Source of the DNA: Poronia punctata
Lineage: Eukaryota > Ascomycota > Sordariomycetes > Xylariales > Xylariaceae
Direction of reading: 5' to 3'
Length of the DNA stretch: 64,000 bases
Assembly (NCBI GenBank): GCA_022579005.1
Contig: MU401455.1
Coordinates: forward strand, 558,001 to 622,000
Positions 1 through 16,007 of this stretch are shown piece after piece (within the stretch, counting starts at the first letter, position 1; each line of letters opens with the position of its first letter). Under the pieces are notes generated by a model. The model was not told the origin of the DNA. It ran no database searches and was given only the letters and a program-made list of their open reading frames with translations. Both the position numbers and the translations under genes were made by a program.

Positions 1-1047
1 TTGTCATATATCTCGCATTTCCTTGCGCTTACTTGGTACCAATATTCCCTTTACTATCTTATTGGTGCGCCGGTTTTGTGATTTCCGTTATACTGTTAGT
101 TACTATTACCTCTATAACCTGGGACAGTGCTACCATAGACGAAGGGTATGATACAGGGACAAATTAGACGCCGACATTAGAGAAATCCTCATACTTGGTT
201 GTCTTCGTTGGCTAGCTCGTACGTTCCGAGACTCGAATTTAATGTTGGACTCCCGGCCGCGATTCGAATACCCTCGTGTTGAATTGCGCAGTTTAGAATG
301 CGCACATGCATACGCACATGAAATCTACCATTGCTATACCGAACCGAAAACCGACTCGAACTCGACGTTTGTGCAACACGTGAGATCCGCATCCCGTCCT
401 AATACCCGCCGCGCGCCGCCATCGCCTCCAAACGCGACCTCGACGTTTGCATAGCAAGGTGCTTGGATTGGACGGTAGTCTAGACATTGATCTGCATTCA
501 TACTGTCCTCGAACCCCCTTGACGCGCCGACGCAAACGCTCGATTCCTCCCCCACCGAGTTCATCCCACCTTACCGCTCCTGCGTACACGGGACGTCGGT
601 TATCCACTTTTCCATATACGTAAAGAAGTAGAAGAAGCCAAATTCCTGGCTCGGTCGACCAACCTCTTTTGCCTCCACCAACTCAGCGATCCCACATCAG
701 AGCACAACAGTTCTATATAGAATAGTACTGCAACGAATCGAGATATCTATCTCGACAGGCGCGTTTATACACCGGAACTTTGCATCCTTACCGGCTTTCC
801 TAGTAATTTCGAATTTAGTTTCCGTGCCCCACCCGTTGTTCCCGGCCTCCTCATCGGTAGAAGTTACAAGTCCTCCGTCATATTCCACAGCGTTCGTACA
901 AAGGCTTTGCGCCAATTACCCTTCAAGCGTCAACAAACGAGCGACTGCGCCCCCACGTCGCCGAGTCACCTGGAGTAGCTTGGCTTCATATTGACATAGG
1001 GCAGCCCTGAGATTATTTGCGTTCAGCCCCGCTGTCGAGTCGCAAAC
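1..1047. other. Intergenic, no gene seen
   Basis: Several short overlapping open frames occur on both strands but none shows a recognisable domain, a plausible intron structure or sensible composition. The right end is presumably the promoter and 5' leader of the gene starting at 1048. Confidence 0.5.
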
Positions 1048-1675
1048 ATGAATGGCGCAAACAAGAGCGCGACAAAATCCACTTCGGCGCCTGCGCCCAT
1101 GGCCACATCGGTGTCCAAGGCAACTGCCGACGTGGACACCGTGACAGCTACCGCCCCAGTCCCGACTGCGCAACCAACTGCGGTCCCGTTAATGGCTGGC
1201 GCCAACGGACATGGCACGAGCAACACGGTGTCGGCGGTGAGTGCCGCCATCAACAAGAAGAGGAAGAAGGACGGTCTTAAACCCATCATCACCACAGAAA
1301 ACCCAACCGCGGCGTAAGTTGCTCTTTATTCTTTGTCTCTTCCTCTTACCCTTACCTCTATTGCCATCGTTCTGTTCTCGGGGGCAAGTGCACGACGATC
1401 AGCCTGCACATTGAAATGTCTCATTGCGATTGTGGTGTTCGCTTAGTGGTAGATTTTCGTCTCCGTCCATGCCTTCTTGTGCGGGTATGCCAAGCGAGAG
1501 GATGACGCCCAAGGCGAACAAACCGGGGGCCCAATCGAACAGTGAGGCATTCTTCAGTCCAATCATCAAACCCCCGAAACTAGAAGAAAATCATCCCAAC
1601 TGCTTGGCGTTTCCATACCTCTTTACCGGCGTGCATGGACACCTCGGATTGGCGGGGTCAAGTGGCTGCCCTTGA
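1048..1675 (+). CDS. Short Ala/Thr/Ser-rich protein of unknown function, two exons
   Basis: Proposed exons are 1048-1313 and 1447-1675. The first exon starts at an ATG and encodes a low-complexity Ala/Thr/Val/Pro segment, then a basic lysine-rich patch followed by DGLKPIITTENPTAA, which has the look of a conserved motif. A consensus donor GTAAGT lies at 1314 and an acceptor TTAG ends at 1446; joining them keeps the frame and continues into a Ser/Pro-rich tail (GRFSSPSMP). The product would be about 164 residues with no signal peptide or membrane segment. The 3' end is uncertain: the last 40 residues look less natural, so a further intron or a different stop is possible. I do not recognise the family and assign no function. 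Confidence 0.45.
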
Positions 1676-5416
<3,741 letters not shown>

Positions 5417-6462
5417 TCCCTGTTTAACCGACTGCGACGATAACGCAGGAAAAGGCCCTTGGGGGTGAGGGGTTTAGGGGTGGATGGAGACGGTGATGGG
5501 CAGGATTGGTTTACCCGAGTATAACCATATTCTTGATTGCCTAGAGTCCTGTGAGCGAGCTGGAAGATGCATTCTGGAAAAAGAGGTGTCGGACACACGA
5601 AGCTACTAGATGTTCTGAGTGCTGTACATGATAAGAAAGCGGGAGAGCCGTGGAACCCAGCGTCTGTCATGCCCTGTCATGTTCCCCTGGATTTCATTCT
5701 CCTTATCTTTACTACTACTTTTCATTTTGTTTTGCTGACCCAGGCTACATTATATAATGGAAAGAGCGATGGAGGCATGCAAGGCGTTATTGTTACAAAA
5801 ATATGTCCCATATCCTGAGTCCTGGCCTCGTGAAGTATGTTTTCCCCTGCTTCGTGATGTATTAAGTGCCAATGTTTGTCTACCTACTTGCACAATTACA
5901 CGTGTGGAGTTGCGCCTGCGTACGTGCCGGTATGGCCTTACGGGTCAGCTTAGCTTGCCGTTGGAGTATGCGAGGTTTGGACTTCGCCCCCTTGACGTAG
6001 TATCCTATTATCGGCACGCAGGCTGCAACCTCGGTTTACAGCGAGATGCCTACATGACCTCAGAAAGAAGTATGTTTCATCCGTTGCCATGACATTGAAC
6101 TTTGCAGCCTAGAGATTTGTGTTAGGAAGCCCAAAGTATGTAAGCATTTCAAAATAGCATTTTATATTTGTGTAGACATTAGGCTGCCCAAGCGTGTATT
6201 ACCTGTATTGCCTGCTTACAATTATTCCAGGGGGAGAAGAGGAAGTCATGGTTCTGTTGCAGTCTCCCGCTGACCTGGCAACAAGCATTGTCATGTTCCC
6301 TGGCCGAAAATGTGTAGCACTGGCAGCGTAACGTGTTACGCCTAAAACCTTGCAACAATACTTTCCTATCTGTTTTGCGCCTCAACTCCGAAACGAAACG
6401 AAAATACCACACGCACCGAACATGCCTTCCCTCGTATACCACATTCCCTACGCATGATTTCT
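5417..6462. other. Convergent intergenic region
   Basis: This stretch lies between the 3' ends of the kinase gene (plus strand) and IWS1 (minus strand) and holds their 3' untranslated regions. Short open frames here show no protein character. Confidence 0.5.
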
Positions 6463-7889
6463 TTACCGCTTCTTCTTGTGGCTGACAATCTTCCTGAAGG
6501 CGTCGAATCCGCTAGCACCGATAGGCTTGAAATCGGAACCCTGAGACGGGTTAAAGGTACTACGGGGCGCGATAGTATACGCTTGCGGTAGGTCGCTGAT
6601 ACGTGCGCGGTTGGTTTGGTTCGCAGGGGCCAATATGCGCTCGCGTTCGGCCTCTCTCAGGTCTGTTGTCGCAGGTCGTTGAGTGAGAGTCATCTGGCTG
6701 TTGCTTTGAGCCGCCTGTCTTCGCTTGGCCGCCCTGTTTGAGTTTGTTGGTTAGTACTGTCATCATCATCATCATCATCTCTCTATATTGGGGTCCGGCA
6801 GAATGGGACGTACTGGTAATCATAGTCGCGAGTTTCCACATAACGCTTCTTGTAATCATGCGTGCGGTTTAATATGGGCCGGCTCCATTCGCCCAGAAGC
6901 CGCTCAGCCATACGCTTGATGCCTATCTCGGGTCTCTTGGACTTGGTATAGAAGAGAACGATCTTGCCGACTCCGCTCATGCGCAGAGCCTCTTTTTCGA
7001 TTGGTAAGTTGAGCAAAGCTTGGAATATATCGCGTTGGATGTTGTATGCGGGAAGGGAGCCGTCGTTGAGCGGCTCAAGGAAGAACTTGACATGCTGCAG
7101 GAAGTTGGTGTCGGGATCGACGGCCAGGTTTTGCACATTCTTGCTGGTAAGCATGTACGTGACCTCGGGTAGAAGCTTCAACTTGTGCAGAGCGGGCTGC
7201 CCGGCCTCTCGGGCAGCATTATCAGCTTCACAAGCTTTTTCCATGCGGACTTTAAGATCGGCGATCTTCTCGTCCATTTCGTCCTCCAAATCCTACAAAA
7301 AAGTAGATATATCAGTAACAGAGTCGGACGAACAGCTGTAACATATGGCTGCAAATATGATAACACGTACATCTTCGTCCCTCTTCTTCCGCCGCTTAGC
7401 CTTAGGCTTCTCTTTGGCAGCAGCTCGTTCTATGGCTCGCCGCCGCCGCTCCTCGGGTGTCAAGTTCTCTTCGACCTCCGGCTCCGGTGTCGCCTTTCTA
7501 CTGTCGGCCCCGGTGGCTTTTCGAGCTCTCTTGGTAGTAAGGACTTCGCCGTCGGCTTCTTCCTCGCGATCACGCGTACGTTTCTTTTCTCGGCGGCCCT
7601 CTTTCGGTTTCTTGGTTGCGGTACCCTTTCGCTTCGAAGCCTTGAGCGTCCGAGCGGCGTCTTCATCGATTTCGACTGGTCGCTCCTCGATACGAACGGC
7701 AGAAGGGTCATAATCGTCGAACTGGTCTTCATCAATGTCGGATAGCGCGTCTGATTCCCGGTCCGAATCGCCAGCAGCCGCTACATCGTAGTCCCCTAGA
7801 TCTTTGGGTGACGCATCATCGTTCGGGGCTTCTTCGTGTAATGTGTCCGCCTTGGCTGGTGAGCCAGCGCGAGATTCGTTGTCCGACAT
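6463..7889 (-). CDS. IWS1: Transcription elongation factor IWS1/SPN1 (TFIIS N-terminal-like domain)
   Basis: Minus-strand exons are 7889-7371, 7292-6814 and 6733-6463, giving 422 residues. The second intron has a perfect TACTAAC branch point. The N-terminal third is acidic then strongly basic and disordered (SDIDEDQFDDYDPS, then KR-rich stretches). The middle carries the TFIIS N-terminal/Med26-like helical domain: LPIEKEALRMSGVGKIVLFY followed by KSKRPEIGIKRMAERLLGEW, which is the IWS1 signature. The C-terminus ends in a short basic tail (SHKKKR). IWS1 (yeast Spn1) binds Spt6 and RNA polymerase II and acts in elongation, histone exchange and mRNA processing in the nucleus. The start ATG at 7889 is the first in frame and opens directly into the conserved acidic region. 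Confidence 0.94.
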
Positions 7890-8802
7890 GGTTTGGAATC
7901 AATGGGTATATTATTTGAGAACTGGGGGTGCGGCCCGCAATATTTTGCAAGCTCCCAGAGGGACACGTTGTCGAGTCCTGGGTTGATGAATCGGTGAAGG
8001 AGTCGGTTGGGTATGTGGAAAGGTGATTCAGATTCGTTCTCGAATCAAGCAAATCGAAGATCAGGTTTAACGTTTGCCTCAGGATATTGAAGTAGGAGCC
8101 TTGCCTTTATTGAACCCCAGGGACGAATTGATTGGACCATAGGAACTAGCCCACTTATCAATCCTCACACGGCGCCTCACTAAACTATTTAAGGGCAAGG
8201 CATTAAAGCGATGTACTGTGTACAAGTACACGTATCCGTGTACAACTTGAATATGTATTTCATATATCTGGTCATATTCTACTACCCTGCCGTGTGGCAG
8301 CCAAGGGATCCTTATTATAAGTGCGAATACAGGCATAGATACCGGCCTCGTACATGGAAGGGGATTCTCTAAAGCTCCCTCTTTACTGCTGTACAAGTAG
8401 TTTCGGTAGAAGATGTAACAAGTGGAGGACTGTTGCTGCCTTCCCTTATATAGGTTAACTTGTTAAACCCAAGAATGACACTAATCATCCTAATGTGGGG
8501 CGGGTTTTGCTGACGAGTACCGGGTGTTGTTGTCATTGAAAAGTGGCGCATCAATTTGTTTTTGTTTACCCTTGGACTCAGCCACTCCTACTCAACGAGG
8601 TTTTGTTTACGAATACTATCGATCCTTTCAATCGTTAACCACCTCTTTCGGAGCTATTATATTGTGATAAAAACACGGCTGCGATCGCTTTTGTTTCCTC
8701 GCTTCCGCTCTAAATATATAATGACCGTATAAGACAGGGCAATCCCCCGATCCCTAGCACTCGGCTTTGCGCATTTTGTCTTATAATTGTCCAAGGCCAA
8801 AA
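7890..8802. other. Divergent promoter region
   Basis: This 0.9-kb gap separates the divergent starts of IWS1 (minus) and the Brl1/Brr6 gene (plus). It is AT-rich and no coding sequence or RNA gene was recognised. Confidence 0.5.
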
Positions 8803-10374
8803 ATGGACAAGCGAAGCTACGAATCTCCCATGGATTGGGAGTACGAGAATAATGGCCCAATGGACCCTTCCAGTCCATTTGCGCAATCTACAAGGAAATT
8901 TCAGAACAAAAGTTAGTCCCTCGCTTGGACGCTATGGGAAGTTAACCAAAACTAACTGGCTGAGCAAGGTGGTTTTGGGGGCTCAAGTTTCGGTACCTTT
9001 GGTCAGGCTAGTCAAAATAGCTTTGGCCGCACCCCGAGCACTCCGTCAAAACCCCTACATCCTACACCCGCGCAGGACCACACTCCCTCGATATTCTCTA
9101 GCAATCGACTCCAGAAGCCCGCCGTAGCAGCGCCCTTTCGCAATCCTGCATTTACCACTCCTCGTAAACCCCACGACGACCCAGCCGAAATATCCGCCGC
9201 CGAATCAAGTCCAGCCGCTACTGATGGCTCCGACTTCCCTGAGACGCCGGACAATGACCAATCGTTGAATATAGGGCAAATGACCATCACTCCTTCCACG
9301 ATGAGCAGACGGGGTTTACTGTTTCCTAAGAAGGCGAGTGGAAAGGGCGAGATTCCCAGGACTGTTTTAGCCTCGAGAGACAAGGTCCGGAAACGCAAAC
9401 GTCATAACGCCGATAAGGACGTAAGCGGTTACCGACTGCCGTACATACAACCAGAAGAGTGCGACGAGTCGGATTATGAGTCTGACGAAAGCACATTTCA
9501 ACCGAACAAAGTGCACGGCAAGTCCAAGACAAAAAACAAAGACGGGTGGTTTGGAAACTTCCTAGCAGCTATACAGCGACATCCGAACGCGCCGAATATT
9601 CTCGGATATTGGCTCAACTTTGCCTTCAGCACGATCTGCATGTCGGGTACCTTGTGGCTGGGATGGACAATCATAGGCGGTCTACGCGAGGACTTCAATG
9701 CCGCCCGCTCCTCGGTTCGCGATGAATTTCTAGAAGAAATTGCCAAGTGTCGCGCCGATTACATCGACAATCGATGTTTCCCGAGAGAACAGCGCCTACC
9801 TGCCATGCACGAGCTTTGCGAACAGTGGTTCGCCTGCATGAACAAGAATCCCGACAATCTCAAAAAGGTCCAACTTGGGGCCAAAAACATTGTGGAAATA
9901 TTGAACGAGATCGTCGACACCATGTCGTACAAGACGATCGTATGTGGCCCGCTATTTATATACATCTAGGCATAGTCCATACGCTTGGAATTTGCGTTCT
10001 AACTGACACGAACATAGGCTTTATTAGTTCTCTTATTTACTATCTTCCTCTTTAGCGGACGATCCCTGCTCAAGAGCGCAAATCACTACACCGACGTCAC
10101 GAAGCCGCCGACGCCTACATATAGTGAACCACATCCTAGCACATTTGCCTCTCAGCAAGTGTATTGGCAAGCCCTACAGCCACATACACCTCGCCATTAT
10201 TACGGCCGACGTCTACCAGAGAACGATGAAACACCAGAAACGGATACATCGCCTCCCAGGATGAACGCGATTCTACCCCCTAGTACTCCTTCGGGGAGAA
10301 AAAGCCCGTCTAAAGGAGAACGAGGGCGGAGCCCCGCGAAACTTGGAAGCCCTATGAAGCGGCACTGGGCGTAA
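8803..10374 (+). CDS. Nuclear envelope protein of the Brl1/Brr6 family
   Basis: Exons 8803-8911, 8969-9939 and 10018-10374 give 478 residues. The N-terminal half is Ser/Pro/Thr-rich with nucleoporin-like spacing of FG dipeptides (GFGGSSFGTFGQ), followed by an acidic stretch. The Brl1/Brr6 domain starts at about residue 235: a first membrane segment (LNFAFSTICMSGTLWLGW), then a lumenal part with conserved cysteines in CRADYIDNRCF and ELCEQWFACMNKNP, then a second membrane segment (ALLVLFTIFLFSG) created by the last splice. Four cysteines forming disulfides between the two membrane helices are the family hallmark. In yeast these proteins sit in the inner nuclear membrane and help membrane fusion during nuclear pore assembly. 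I cannot tell Brl1 from Brr6, which is normal outside budding yeasts. The first intron's acceptor (8967-8968) was chosen because it restores the FG-rich frame. Confidence 0.9.
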
Positions 10375-13173
10375 GGCATTGATTAATGCTCGGGGCATGT
10401 ATAAGTAATCGGTATGACAGGAGCTCTGGCGAAAACAAAGGGTGGGGCAGGCATCGTCGGAGCAAAGGACTCGCTGGACCTCATAATGTGCTTTTATAAG
10501 GAACGCGTATTATCCTTTTTTTTATTGTAGCGAAGCCTTGTGTACAATTCCTTACATCTCATATCGCTCTAGGCGGGAGGTAGCAATGGAAACCCAGAGG
10601 TTAACACAACCATATCAGTATCCAAGTTGGAAGTTGAGCACAACTTTTGCTTAACTAATCAGCCGGATTTAGATTCATCGAGTTACATCTTATGCTCAAC
10701 AATCCACAGTACAAATGTAGAGAAAGTAGTACCTGGTACCTACTTCGGTTAGATGGCGTCTCCAAGTGGCGCCTCTAGCCTTCCTCAATCCTGGCTCGGC
10801 ATTACCTCTACTCGTACATAATGTAGGTATTGTATGCATGTACTTATACATCTCTCTAGGTATGGAAATCCAAATGTATGTACACCTTGTTACTTGGAAT
10901 TAGGTGTTATATTCGTCGCCCGTTGAAGCTATGTTGCGTGCTAGGGGTTATATCAAGGCGGACTGACTGACTGGTTTTTGTCAATTGGTACGTACCTACT
11001 CGTAATGGGCAGTAATGTACCTACCATATTCCTGTTTTTATGGTTTGTTTTTAGTCTTGGCATGCATTTCCAAAAGCAAATTTGACCATTGTACATGGAG
11101 AAATTGAAGATCGCCATCTTGAATCACGATTGGAGTAATATTGCCCATATCTATGTATAATATTAAACTTTTGTCAGATTTCCCTAGCGCACAGCGGCAC
11201 GTCTATGCCTGCTTACGTTGTACTAATGCAATTACTTGTATCTTTCTACAAGTACCTAGGAATCACTGTTTAACACTTACAAGTAACCCTAACCTCATTT
11301 ACAAATACTTTCCTCTTACATTAGATTTTTATACATATGTGTATATATGATTGCTATCTAACCTGAACAGACTAACAAAATAGTGATTTTTTTTACATCC
11401 ATTAATACCAAGGCATCTCTAGACACAAGGTAGTAAACATATTGCAAGCAGACCATGCTTTCTCTAATATCAGGAAACTACCTTATGTACTCGTATATAC
11501 TGGCTAGTTTCTTTAAATTTGATCTCTTTGATTAGTCATGGTAGTATGTATACATGCACAGACATATATTATACTTAAAATCAGATCTCTGCCTTGAACT
11601 TAAATGCCTGACTCCTCATGTACTGTCCAAGGGCAGGCGGCGGGCAGTGATTGTGTAAGTACGTACTATTATAATTTTGGTTCCTTACACTTTATCAAGA
11701 CTTAAGTCCCTTTGGTCATCTAACCAATGCCGTATGTAGTAGCAGAAGGTTGTACCTGTCGTAGTCAAGGTGCAAAGTTATTTTATCCAGGTTGCTGAAT
11801 TTTGGCACCAGAGTACGTACTAAGGAGATCGGTTGCGTCCTTGGATATGCACAAGACAAACATCAGAATGACGTCTGCTTGAATCCATGAGAACATGGAT
11901 TATATGTACACTAAAACTTTAGGAGGTAAACTTGATTAGGTACCTGATAGCGGTGATGGGTACCTGTAATAAGCCGTTGCAGATAATGTAGGAGGTACAT
12001 GTACATACAGAACCTTGGCTGGTAGGTAGGCGCCTGCCAGCACAACTACCTACATGTAGGTATCTACTGTCTACATGTAAGTACGTACCCTACCACGCCT
12101 ACCTACCGCAAGTGCTATCGACTCCTCACTTCTATTCCCCAGTTACAATCCCACGTAACCTAGGTTTGGTAAGGGCAAGTAACCTAAGAAGTTTATTAGG
12201 TTAGATAGATTGGCATCGCCCTTCTCCTTGGGAGGAAAATCAAAATCATGTCACAAGTATTGAATCTTTTGTTATTGCAAAGCACGCATGTTCTTCAGTT
12301 TACCTATAACTTCTGTTTTGCCGGCCCTTGCATGCAGTTCAGTCAGAGCACTAGCCAGGTTGCCAAGTAGGAGATAAGATTCAGTCCTCCCCGACGAGTA
12401 GCAGGCCTGGACGAGTAGGTATATGCCATTCCGACAACACCAACCTGACTATGACTTGTTTTGTTTTATAGAGTCATAGCCGGTCTGGTTATGCGCTTAA
12501 GGTTTGCTACAATTTCAACTGGTTATTAGCATCGCTGTATGTAAGCTTTTCTCATTCTGCAGCTCCGTTGTAACTGCGGTGGGAATTGGCACCCGATTCT
12601 TCTACATCTGTTAGTCGCGTCGACTTGCGCGCTCCCCCAGACTCCGGGATCGCGCCGGGGCTTCCCAACTACAAGGATCTAGTTACTGGGTTGCTTCTTA
12701 ACTTCGGGTCTTCATCTGGCAACTGAAACTGACAGTGACGTTAGGTAGTCGGCGCTCCGTCCAGTTCGTATCTGTCTTCCCAAACCTGCGCACACGCGGC
12801 GCATCCGCCTGGAACCTCCAAGGGACATCATTGTTGTTACCGCCCCTCCTCCTCCCGCCAAAATCTACTTATCTATCACGGGATAGAAGGTTCCGGCGAA
12901 CCAGCCACACCGGTCGTCGCGCGCTGCGCTATATTACACCAGATTCCCCGCCAAACCCTGACCCGAGGCGCGATCCCGGCACGATAAGGTATTGTGTATC
13001 CTGGTGCGGGCCCCTTGCGCCTAGAGTGCGGTGCGTCGGGACTGTCCTCCGACGATGATAAACGGCTGTTTAATGCAGTGAGCAGCTTATTGAGAATCTC
13101 CAGCGGACCCAATTCGATTGTCATCTTGTTTCTCCACCAGAGCATATCCCACCAAATATGACATAACGGCCCA
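10375..13173. other. Long AT-rich intergenic region with TACCTACC/GTAGGTA words
   Basis: This 2.8-kb stretch has no credible coding sequence. It is dense in short words such as GTAGGTA, TACCTACC, GTACGTAC and TACTCGTA, most strikingly at about 11990-12110. GC content rises after about 12600, probably the promoter of the Zn2Cys6 regulator at 13174. Confidence 0.55.
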
Positions 13174-16007
13174 ATGGAGGAGGATCAAGATAACAGGAGC
13201 TCGGTAGAACCGACCTCGGCCTCGGTTAAGTCAGCTCAGAGGCAGGATGCGCCATCAGGTTCCAGCGCCGGGAACACATACAATGCGGCATCTTCGAAAC
13301 GTCGGCGTGGCTTAGGCGTTGTTACGCCCAATGCATGTACCGAGTGCAGAAAGAAGCGTGCCAAAGTATGTTAGGAGCTCCTTCCAACCCGGTCCCCACT
13401 CTACACTGTCGCAACCTGTTGTATATGCGGAGTCGTCGTAGTTGGTATGACCAAGCGTTAACACGGCCGCAGTGCGATGGTCAGAAGCCGTGCGCGCGGT
13501 GTAAGGCCCAAAAGGATGTAGAATGCGTCTACGAAATTCCCGTTCGCCAGTCCAAAGAAAACCTTCGTCACGAGATCGAGAACCTACGAAAACAGCAACG
13601 ACAGAGCGAAACCGTCTTATCCGCTCTCGTTCGTCCCGAACTATGGGAGGAAGTGCTTCGGAGATTACGAAATGGGCAGCCTGTGCATGTCATCTCGGAA
13701 TGGCTGAGCACGTTCTCGAGTACTCCCAACTTGCCTACCTACAGCCAGCCAGGTGAGCCCAGGTCCGGCATACCATTAGTCACGCCGGCGTCATCCTTTC
13801 CCGGAACGCTGACGGGCCCCGGCGGTTATCAGCCGGGCGGTGCTAGTCACAGCCTACCCCAAGGACCAGCCAGGAAACCTGATCTCGATGGTAATAGCCC
13901 CTGGAACTTCTCGTCTCAGGGCCGGTCCTTGTCACAGCGAAGTAATTCTCATGCCGAAGAGATGCAGTGGACCGCCGAAGGGCCGCCGCGATCCCGCGTC
14001 GGTTTATGGCTCCAGGATCAGGGGCAGACTGAAAGCCAGCAAGGGGATGGTGTGCGGTACCGCGGCGTAGACCAAGTGCTAGCCCCCCTGGAATCGCCAG
14101 AAATGAAGGTTCCTCCGAGCACATGGACGAACATCACGAGCGATTCGGCTCTTGTCCAACATTTGCTTGCGTTGTATTTCTGCTGGGAGTACCCGACTTT
14201 TGCTTCGTTGAGCAAAGAGCATTTCATGAGAGACTATCAACACGGCCGCGCCCGATACTGTTCCACAATCCTGGTCAACGCTCTGCTGGCATTGGGGTGC
14301 CGGTTCTCAGCTCAGCCCAACACACGTGCGAATCCAAACGACCCGAGAACATCGGGTGATCACTTCTTCCAGGAGGCTCTACGGCTGCTATATCGCGAGA
14401 CGAACCACCATACCCTGACTACGATCCAGGCCTTGGGGATAATGTCTATAAGAGAGGCCAGCTGCGGCAGGGATTCCGAATCCTGGTACTACGCAGGGCA
14501 GAGCATACGGCTCGCTATCGAGATGGGGTTGGACCGTCTTAGTGACGAAGGTGATGAGGATGAGCTTGCAGTGAAATCGGCGACTTTCTGGGGCGCCTTT
14601 GCGCTAGACCAGTAGGTTTTTTGTCCCTTTTCTTTGGACAATTCTAAGCTAACCCTTACCAAGTGCATGGTCGCTGGCAACAGGTTCTCTGCCACAGTGC
14701 TCATGTTTTCCCCACCTACCGCCAAAGCCGGCCATCATCGATGGCATAGAAGCCTCGTTGTGGGTACCCTACACGGATGACGGTAAGCTCAGCCCCATGG
14801 CAATTTTATATGCGCATCGCTCAGTGACTGACTAGGCATCGACAAAGGCGCACCATTGCAGCGCTCCTGCGAACAGCCGTCTAATGTGCGGTCGGTGTAC
14901 AAGTGCTTCTGCGAACTGAGCGAGCTTGTTCATCAGTCACTCTATGTTCTATATTCGCCTGGAAGGCCGCTTACCAGCCGAGATCTGCTAAACTTGTACA
15001 CCCAATATCTCAACTGGTATGACAGCATACCCGAAGTTTTGCGGTTGGGCCATAACTTCACTCCAGCTGTCCTTTTTGCCCAGTTAGTACATATCTGAAC
15101 AAGTGCTGCTCCTGAGGAGGCACATGCTACTCTTAACAACTCACAACTAACCAAACTTAGCATGTACTACCATTTTGCCATCTTACTGTTGTTTAGGCCG
15201 CTGATAAAACTGCGAGTCATCGGTTCTTCGATACTCCCGCGTGATGTTTGCTCTCAGGCCGCAGATGCGATCCAGGGCCTCCTGCGTTCCTACTCTCAGC
15301 TATACACACTCCGACGGACGCCGTCATTCGTGCCCTACTTTGTCCTCACGTCGTCTATCATGCACCTTGCTGTTGGGGCCAGCACCATTCTCTCGGCAGG
15401 CACTGTTGCCTCGAATAATACAACTTCAAATGCTTCGTCCAGCACCACGGGGGGTCAGGCTGCCTCGGCCGCGATGGACTCTGCTGCGGCAAAACTCGGC
15501 CCCAAGGTTGCCGAAGCCATCAAGCAGGGAATTGCTGATCTGGCAGAGATGGCACCTTGTCATCATTTTGCAGAACAGGCCCTCAACATACTACGTTTCT
15601 TAGCCAGGAAATGGAATATCGAGGTTGACGTTCCGCTGAAAGGTTCGCAGGAGGAGGCTGAGAGATTGGTTCGGCCGTCGACTAGCAGCCTCAATTTCTT
15701 TGCGCCTGATTTATCAGGTGACGACTTCATGTGCAAGTGGGGTTCACCGCCAGAAAACGAAAGAAAGAGGCAGCGCGCTGCTTCGTCGCCGTCGACAGAA
15801 AATGTCGGTATAGATCGCATGGCAGTAGGTGTCAAAGAAGAGCACGCATATGGAAATCACAAAACCGACCTGCCAACGAGCCTAAAGACTGGCTCTCATG
15901 TCTCTCAGGCCATGGAAAGCCCCCTTTTCTGGCCGTTCCCCTTGCAGGGTCGACCGATCATTCTTGAAGGTGCCCAGCTCGAAGAAGCCGGGTTTGCTCC
16001 GTTATGA
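13174..16007 (+). CDS. Zn2Cys6 (Gal4-type) transcription factor with fungal_trans domain, NirA-like class
   Basis: Exons 13174-13365, 13473-14611, 14664-14782, 14836-15082 and 15161-16007 splice in frame to 847 residues. The first intron lies inside the DNA-binding cluster; joining gives ACTECRKKRAKCDGQKPCAR and onward, with spacing CX2CX6CX5CX2CX7C (from residue 55), preceded by the basic SKRRRG. A short coiled-coil linker follows (SKENLRHEIENLRKQQRQ). From about residue 270 comes the fungal-specific middle homology region: LLALYFCWEYPTFASLSKEH, then AIEMGLDRLSDEGDEDE, then LDHAWSLATGSLPQCSCFPH across introns 2-3. Such proteins bind CGG-containing motifs as regulators of metabolism. The middle region resembles proteins often annotated as nitrate regulator NirA, but no nitrate genes are nearby and the target pathway is unknown. 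The C-terminus is disordered. Confidence 0.92.
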
